A stretch of DNA of 34,984 nt, taken from the NCBI GenBank assembly GCA_020058285.1, contig JAGVEL010000040.1, positions 1 through 34,984 on the forward strand, written 5' to 3'. Numbering within the stretch: position 1 is the first letter of the stretch; the number at the start of each line of letters is the position of its first letter. Both the position numbers and the translations under genes were made by a program. Below are positions 29,804 through 34,984 of this stretch, piece after piece. Under the pieces are notes generated by a model. It did not search any database. It saw nothing but the letters and a program-made list of their open reading frames with translations, and was not told the origin of the DNA. The DNA comes from Candidatus Omnitrophota bacterium (GTDB lineage Bacteria > Omnitrophota > Gorgyraeia > JAHJTE01).

Positions 29804-29858
29804 TTGAAGCTCCTGGCCAGGTTTAATGGGAGAAAAATTTTCGCTTTTTCCACAAGGG

Positions 29859-29887
29859 TTGACAAGTATTTAAAAACTTAGTAAAAT
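29859..29887 (+). promoter_or_regulatory. Predicted sigma70-type promoter for pyrE
   Basis: TTGACA (29859-29864), 17-nt spacer, TAAAAT (29882-29887), 22 nt before ATG 29910. Confidence 0.75.
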
Positions 29888-29909
29888 GACACGAGAGGAT
29901 TGTATCGTT

Positions 29910-30464
29910 ATGGACGAAGAATATCGTAAAAAGCTTTTCCAGCTCTTGTTAAGGGATGCGTATCGCAAGGAAAAAGTAACTTTATCCAGCGGTAAGCAGA
30001 GTTCCTATTATATTGACGCTAGGACAGTTACGCTCAATCCCGAAGGCGCTTTCTATGTTGCTTCTATAATTTTGTCTATGGTTAAGGATAAAACTGATAT
30101 AAAGGCAATCGGCGGTCCGACTATTGGCGCTGATCCGATTGTCGGTGCGATAGCTGCCTTAAGTTTTCAGCAAGGCTTAGCGCTTAAGACATTTATTATT
30201 CGCAAAACCCCTAAGGCCCATGGTAGATGCAAGCAGATTGAAGGCCCGGATATTGAGCCAGGTAGTTCTGTAGTTATTATTGATGACGTTGCTACTTCAG
30301 GTTCATCTTTAATAGATTCTGTAAATATTTTAAAGCAGGCCAATGTTAAGGTCAAAGAAGCGATCGTGATAGTCGACAGGGAGGAAGGCGCAGAGGAGAA
30401 GTTTTTAGCGCTGGGTGTAGGCTTTAAAGCGATTTTTAAGATTAAAGATTTTGAGAACGTCTAA
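29910..30464 (+). CDS. pyrE: Orotate phosphoribosyltransferase
   Basis: VTLSSGKQSSYYIDARTVTLNPEG, VVIIDDVATSGSSLIDSV. The start at 29886 in the ORF track falls inside the -10 element, so ATG 29910 (SD GAGAGGA) is preferred. Confidence 0.9.
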   Translation: MDEEYRKKLFQLLLRDAYRKEKVTLSSGKQSSYYIDARTVTLNPEGAFYVASIILSMVKDKTDIKAIGGPTIGADPIVGAIAALSFQQGLALKTFIIRKTPKAHGRCKQIEGPDIEPGSSVVIIDDVATSGSSLIDSVNILKQANVKVKEAIVIVDREEGAEEKFLALGVGFKAIFKIKDFENV

Positions 30465-31810
30465 TGATTAGGCGTAGAATTATATTAGCCTCAGCTTCTC
30501 CTGCAAGAAAAAAGCTTTTAGAAGACTTAGGCTTAAAAGTAAAGGTTATAGCTAGTCAAATTAAGGAATCGCGCCAATTATCTTCTGGCCCAGCAGCGCT
30601 GGTTAAGGCAAATGCTGCGAAGAAGGCTTTGGCAGTAAGTAAAAAAGTTAAACAAGGCATTATCATTGCTGCAGACACTGTTTGTATTGCCGACGGAAAA
30701 TTGTTCGGAAAGGCAGATAACTTTAAACAGGCACTAATAACGCTACGCAAGTTGTCTCGTAGGCCGCACTATGTTTATAGCGGTTTAGCAGTTTTAGAAA
30801 AAAGACGCACCGGCCAGAAAATTTTTCTGGATTACGAGAAGACAAAAGTCTGGATGAGGGCTTTAACGGTTGATGAGATTGGGAAATACTTAAGGCAGGC
30901 GAAGAGTATAAAAAGAGCAGGCAGTTTTGATATTCAGGGAAAAGGAGCACTATTTATTCAGCAAATTCACGGCTGTTTTTACAATGTGGTAGGCCTGCCC
31001 ACAGCAAAGCTCTACAGTATTTTTAAAAGATTAAATATTTCTCTACTATGCCTGTTGTTAAGCTTAGCATTTATTTGCGGTTGCGCAACAGAATATAATG
31101 TTGCTACTGGTAGAGAAGATTTGATTTTAATTGACACTCAGAAGGAAATCAATATTGGCCGTAGTGCTTCAGATCAGATTGAACGACAGTTTAAATTGGT
31201 ACAAGATCCTATAATTGTGTCCCGGGTTAATCAGTTGGGTGAGAAAATAGTTAGCGTTTGTGATCGTAAAGACATATCTTATAGATTTGCCATACTTAAT
31301 GAAGATTCAATTAACGCTGTTTCTTTGCCCGGTGGCTTTATATATGTAAATAAAGGTTTAGTCGATTTTGTTAAAAATGACGATGAGCTGGTTGCAGTAT
31401 TGGCTCATGAAGTTGGGCATGTCGTTTCTAAGCATAGCATAAAACGCTTACAAGCGGCTATGGGTTTAAATATCTTAACAATTCTAGCTGCTGTAGGCGG
31501 AGGTTCTTCAGATGCTGCTTATGGTACAGACGTGGCCGCGGCATCATTGTTGACAGCATATTCGCGCGAAGACGAGCTTCTAGCTGATAAACTCTCTAGC
31601 CGTTATTTACGCAGGGCTGGGTTTAAGCCCGAAGCAATTATCTCTTTTTTGGAAAGGCTGAAACAAAAGAAATTTAATTCACCACCTGGACCAGGTGGGT
31701 TTTACTTGCGGACGCATCCTTATACTTCAGAGCGTATCGCCGCAATTAAAGAAGAAACTGGGCAGGAGTTGAATTTTAAAGATTATATTAACCGCGAACA
31801 AAATTATTAA
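30464..31810 (+). CDS. Fusion protein: N-terminal Maf-like nucleotide pyrophosphatase, then lipoprotein-type signal and M48 metallopeptidase
   Basis: Maf: IILASASPARKKLLEDLG, IIAADTVC, KTKVWMRALTVDEIGKYL, FYNVVGLPTAKLY. Then FKRLNISLLCLLLSLAFICGC (lipobox-like) and M48 HEVGH (VLAHEVGHVVSKH) with SREDELLADKLSSRYLRRAGF. Confidence 0.85.
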   Translation: MIRRRIILASASPARKKLLEDLGLKVKVIASQIKESRQLSSGPAALVKANAAKKALAVSKKVKQGIIIAADTVCIADGKLFGKADNFKQALITLRKLSRRPHYVYSGLAVLEKRRTGQKIFLDYEKTKVWMRALTVDEIGKYLRQAKSIKRAGSFDIQGKGALFIQQIHGCFYNVVGLPTAKLYSIFKRLNISLLCLLLSLAFICGCATEYNVATGREDLILIDTQKEINIGRSASDQIERQFKLVQDPIIVSRVNQLGEKIVSVCDRKDISYRFAILNEDSINAVSLPGGFIYVNKGLVDFVKNDDELVAVLAHEVGHVVSKHSIKRLQAAMGLNILTILAAVGGGSSDAAYGTDVAAASLLTAYSREDELLADKLSSRYLRRAGFKPEAIISFLERLKQKKFNSPPGPGGFYLRTHPYTSERIAAIKEETGQELNFKDYINREQNY

Positions 31811-31828
31811 TTTAATTCGCTCAAGATA

Positions 31829-31927
31829 TATCCCTCGCGTAAACGCTTGCAGATTTTTGGCACTTCGTGCCTAAATTCTGCTACGCACGCTTCGGGATCA
31901 TTCGTCCGCCAAAGAACTTTGGCGGAC
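31829..31927. repeat. Intergenic two-hairpin element between the Maf-M48 gene and the coiled-coil gene
   Basis: Hairpin 1: ATCCC (31830-31834)/GGGAT (31894-31898), GCAG (31849-31852)/CTGC (31878-31881), GGCAC (31859-31863)/GTGCC (31867-31871). Hairpin 2: GTCCGCCAAAG (31904-31914)/CTTTGGCGGAC (31917-31927), perfect. Confidence 0.7.
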
Positions 31928-31946
31928 TCATTGAGGAGATGTGATA

Positions 31947-33227
31947 ATGCTAAAACAAGACAAGAGGTTAAACACTTTGTTGGTCGTGTTTGTATCTGTC
32001 TGTTTATTATTTCTGGCTGTAGTTGTCTGGGTTAAAGATAGCCTGGCGATAGATAAAACGGGCAGCTCAATAAACAAAAAAATTGAAAGCGCAGAGCAGA
32101 AAATCGCCGATGAACGCTACAGAATGCGGTTAAAAGAGGCTATTATTTACCTGCAGAGAGGCGATAATTATAATGCTAAAGGCAGAACCCAGGAGGCCTT
32201 GGTCGAATGGTCTACATCCTTAGCTTTGCTGGAACTTCTTAAGGACACATCCTTGGAGTCGGTAGATGATGCAAGGCTGATTTTGGAGCAGGAAATCAAG
32301 GACAGGTTTGAGACTAAAGAAGTAAAGGAGATAGTCAGTGATGAAGGGAAGCTTAAAGCGATTGAACAAAAAATTGAAATTATTCTAAGAGCCCAGGCGC
32401 AAAAAGAAAAAGCACAAAATCTTCAATCAGCGAAAACCGAGCTACCATCACAAGAGAAAAAATTTTCTGTTGGAGATTTAGACAAGATTAAGAAAGATCG
32501 TCAAGCAGTAGAAGAAAAAATTGCTAAAGAGATGGGCAAGGAGCAAGAAGTCCCTAAGCAGGAGATTGTTAAAAATCCAGAAGAGCAAAAAATAACTCAA
32601 GTTGCAACTGTAGAACAAGTTGGAACTTTTGCGGCCAAGCCCGACCAGGCGCTTAAATCAGAGATGGAAGAGAGTATTATAAGGGAAAGAAAAGAAGCAA
32701 AGAAGCAAAAAACAGTTCTTTTCAAGAAGAGTGAAGCCAAGATTCCTCAAGAAGAAAAGGCTGCGCCTGTCAGAGAAGATAAGGCTGAGATTGAAAAAAG
32801 AGATAAAGCCCGAGAGCAGGCAATAGAGGCGATTTTAACTAAGGATAAAGAAAAACAAGCAGCACTTAAAACTAAAGTTGAACAGGCTATTACAAATGAA
32901 CAAAAGCAAGAAGAGGGTAATATAGAAAAGGTTAAGCAAAAGGAAAACTTGGATAGACAACTTAAGGAGCAAGCTGAGAAGTCAATCCAAAATGATATAA
33001 TACAAGAAGCGAGACAGCGCAAAGAGCTAAAAGCACAAATGGAATTAAAACAGGCAGAGAATATTAAGGCCGAACAGAAAAAGGCGAAAGTTCATGCAGT
33101 TGATAATAATCTAAAGCAGCTAGAGAATATTGAATCTGCGGGTAAGAAAAATACAGGGGATCAACCGGATAGTTTTGATAAGATAGATAGATTATTGAGA
33201 AGTATAGAAAAGCGCTGCTTTGATTAG
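31947..33227 (+). CDS. Uncharacterised membrane-anchored or secreted coiled-coil protein, Lys/Glu/Gln-rich
   Basis: ATG 31947 behind GAGGAG. Single N-terminal hydrophobic segment LLVVFVSVCLLFLAVVVW, short TPR-like stretch YLQRGDNYNAKGRTQEALVEW, then about 300 aa of charged low-complexity sequence. Confidence 0.7.
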   Translation: MLKQDKRLNTLLVVFVSVCLLFLAVVVWVKDSLAIDKTGSSINKKIESAEQKIADERYRMRLKEAIIYLQRGDNYNAKGRTQEALVEWSTSLALLELLKDTSLESVDDARLILEQEIKDRFETKEVKEIVSDEGKLKAIEQKIEIILRAQAQKEKAQNLQSAKTELPSQEKKFSVGDLDKIKKDRQAVEEKIAKEMGKEQEVPKQEIVKNPEEQKITQVATVEQVGTFAAKPDQALKSEMEESIIRERKEAKKQKTVLFKKSEAKIPQEEKAAPVREDKAEIEKRDKAREQAIEAILTKDKEKQAALKTKVEQAITNEQKQEEGNIEKVKQKENLDRQLKEQAEKSIQNDIIQEARQRKELKAQMELKQAENIKAEQKKAKVHAVDNNLKQLENIESAGKKNTGDQPDSFDKIDRLLRSIEKRCFD

Positions 33228-33237
33228 CAAAAGAAAA

Positions 33238-33321
33238 TGCCGAGGGGGGGATTTGAACCCCCAAGGCTGTGAAGCCATAGCGCTCTGAACGCTACATGTT
33301 TGCCAATTTCATCACCTCGGC
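33238..33321 (-). tRNA. tRNA-Leu (anticodon CAG)
   Basis: Reverse complement GCCGAGGTGATGAAATTGGCAAACATGTAGCGTTCAGAGCGCTATGGCTTCACAGCCTTGGGGGTTCAAATCCCCCCCTCGGCA: 7-bp acceptor stem, anticodon stem TAGCG/CGCTA with loop TTCAGAG, class II variable arm, T-arm GGGGGTTCAAATCCCCC, discriminator A, CCA not encoded. Confidence 0.95.
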
Positions 33322-33335
33322 GTAGACATAACAGA

Positions 33336-33365
33336 AGTATAACGCAAAACAAGCCAACTTGTCAA
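33336..33365 (-). promoter_or_regulatory. Predicted sigma70-type promoter for tRNA-Leu
   Basis: Reverse complement reads TTGACA (33365-33360), 18-nt spacer, TATACT (33341-33336), 14 nt before the mature tRNA 5' end. Confidence 0.75.
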
Positions 33366-33433
33366 CTTATTCAAATTTTCCTGAAGCAAGAAATTCCTAC
33401 TAAAACTAAAACCATGGATAAAAGGAGCCCAAA

Positions 33434-34390
33434 ATTCTAAGCTCTATTAATGCAGTTATCTCCGCTCTTATCCAGCTTGTAATCTTAGCCAGTTGCGGAT
33501 TTATATTAGTTAAAAAAGGTGTCCTCGATGCCGATAGCTTACGGGCGTTAAGCCGGATACTCATAAATATAATTTTTCCTTTTTTTATTTTTAACGAACT
33601 ACTCAATAATTTTACTTTTGCCCAATTTACGCATTGGTGGATTTATCCGCTATTAAGTTTCGCGTTAATCGGCGCAGCTTTTTTATTGGCACATTTTTTT
33701 CTTGTATTTAGGCCTGAACTTAACGAGAAAAAAGAGTATTTGGCAGCTGTAACATTCTCTAATGCCGGGTATTTACCATTAGTTCTCATCTCGGGTCTTT
33801 TTGACAAAGCTATTGCCAGCCAGATGCTAGTTTATTTATTTTTATTTCTTCTCGGCTTTAATTTGTTAATATTCTCTTTTGGGATTAATTTATTTGTCGG
33901 TAGAAATCAGGAAGTGAGCAAGTTTAAAAAACTTTTTTCACCGCCAGTTATTGCGATTCTCCTGGGGATAATTAGTGTTTTTTTTAAAATTAATACAGTC
34001 TTACCCAGCCCAATAGTAAAAGCCATTGGACTAATCGGCGCCTGTACACTTCCTTTGTCAATGATGGTCGTGGGCGCAAGCTTGGCTTTAATTGAGATAA
34101 AAAATATTTTTAAAAATAAGGATTTACAGTCAATAGTATTTATAAAGCTTATATTTATTCCGATTTTGGCAATTTTTGTCTTATCGTTTTTTAATATCAA
34201 TCCATTGGTAAAATTTTTATTGCTGCTTGAAGCAAGTATGCCTACAGCAGTAACCCTTTCATTATTTTGCAATAAATTTAAGCTTAAAGGAGAGCTGGCT
34301 ACTCAGGCGATTTTCTGGACACATATTTTTTCGATAATCACTCTGCCATTTTTCCTAGTTGTGTTTAAGATTGTTGCAGGTTTGGCCTGA
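33434..34390 (+). CDS. AEC-family permease (auxin efflux carrier-like); start codon uncertain, candidate ATT 33434
   Basis: The frame stays open upstream of the listed TTG 33686 to a stop at 33419, and encodes AEC-like sequence LSSINAVISALIQLVILASCGFILVKKGVLDADSLRALSRILINIIFPFFIFNELL. Confidence 0.8.
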   Translation: MLSSINAVISALIQLVILASCGFILVKKGVLDADSLRALSRILINIIFPFFIFNELLNNFTFAQFTHWWIYPLLSFALIGAAFLLAHFFLVFRPELNEKKEYLAAVTFSNAGYLPLVLISGLFDKAIASQMLVYLFLFLLGFNLLIFSFGINLFVGRNQEVSKFKKLFSPPVIAILLGIISVFFKINTVLPSPIVKAIGLIGACTLPLSMMVVGASLALIEIKNIFKNKDLQSIVFIKLIFIPILAIFVLSFFNINPLVKFLLLLEASMPTAVTLSLFCNKFKLKGELATQAIFWTHIFSIITLPFFLVVFKIVAGLA

Positions 34391-34401
34391 TAGACTTTAA
34401 A

Positions 34402-34854
34402 ATGGCGCAAAAAATTTTAGTTTCCAATAGGAAGGCCCGGGCGGATTATACAATCCTTGAGGTAATGGAGGCGGGCATTGAGCTAAAGGGAAGCGAAGTA
34501 AAATCCATACGCGAAATAAGAGCCAGCCTCGCTGATAGTTTTGCCCTTATTGAGAATGACGAAGTCTTTCTCTATAATTGCCAAATCAGCGCGTATTCAC
34601 ATAAAGGCTACGAAGAATCTGATCCGTTAAGAATAAAGAAATTGTTGTTACATAGCCGGGAGATTTTTAAATTAAAGAATCAAGTCAATCAACGCGGTTT
34701 GGTGTTGATACCCTTATCGTTATATTTTAAAAATGGATTAGTGAAAGTAGAGCTTGCTTTAGGGAAAGGTAAGAGGCAATACGATAAAAGGGAAACTATA
34801 AAGAAAAGAGAACAAGACTTAGCGATAAGAAGGGCACTGAAGGCGAGAAGATAA
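34402..34854 (+). CDS. smpB: SsrA-binding protein
   Basis: VSNRKARADYTILEVMEAGIELKGSEVKSIREIRASLADSFALIENDEVFLYNCQISAY; C-terminal KGKRQYDKRETIKKREQDLAIRRALKAR. Confidence 0.96.
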   Translation: MAQKILVSNRKARADYTILEVMEAGIELKGSEVKSIREIRASLADSFALIENDEVFLYNCQISAYSHKGYEESDPLRIKKLLLHSREIFKLKNQVNQRGLVLIPLSLYFKNGLVKVELALGKGKRQYDKRETIKKREQDLAIRRALKARR

Positions 34855-34930
34855 AAGATCCCTCGCCGGGGCAAAACAAGCGTCCCTGCGAGAAACAAGA
34901 CAAGGCACGACAAGAAATAGTGGAATAGAA

Positions 34931-34973
34931 ATATCCCTCGCGTCGGAGAGCACAAAAGAGTGACGCTCGGGAT
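34931..34973. repeat. Hairpin sharing the TATCCCTCGCGT...GGGAT ends of the other intergenic elements
   Basis: ATCCC (34933-34937)/GGGAT (34969-34973) and GCGTC (34940-34944)/GACGC (34962-34966). ATATCCCTCGCGT (34931-34943) is identical to 31828-31840. Confidence 0.6.
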
Positions 34974-34984
34974 CCCTGCCTGCC

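Noticed and set aside
31847-32035. 62-aa + strand ORF
   Set aside because: It overlaps the two-hairpin element and the start of the coiled-coil gene in another frame; no SD or domain support.
33406-33606. 66-aa minus-strand ORF upstream of the called AEC ORF
   Set aside because: It is antisense to the true N-terminal AEC frame, which has clear family-like sequence.

Overview
The window is a gene-dense, mostly housekeeping chromosomal segment from a diderm bacterium. It encodes Lol, Lpt and Mla envelope systems, and gene content and style suggest Omnitrophota or a related deep lineage; that placement is inference only. On the + strand, in order: lysS (5'-truncated), lolC/E, lolD, a class IV aminotransferase, mcsA, mcsB, clpC, mlaE, mlaF, mlaD, radA, a PIN-TRAM protein, ispD, ispF, cysE, cysS, tmk, holB, ricT, metG, tatD, a DUF362/ferredoxin protein, mtnA, thiL, tsaE, tsaB and alr. 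Then come lptG, lptF and comF on the - strand. The + strand resumes with pyrE, a Maf-M48 peptidase fusion and a coiled-coil protein, followed by tRNA-Leu(CAG) on the - strand, an AEC permease and smpB. I found no CRISPR array, transposase, phage gene or classic defence system. The least explained signals are: (1) a recurring intergenic two-hairpin architecture with shared TATCCCT(C/T)GC..TAAACGCT / GGGAT ends (12037-12127, 31829-31927, 34931-end); (2) a 166-nt imperfect palindrome plus a second 83-nt hairpin between tatD and the DUF362 gene; (3) an in-frame Maf-lipoprotein M48 peptidase fusion; (4) an AEC permease with no ATG/GTG/TTG start but an SD-spaced ATT; (5) Bacillus ctsR-operon-like gene order with ctsR absent and an Mla cassette between clpC and radA. 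All structures were paired by eye and no folding or database search was run.
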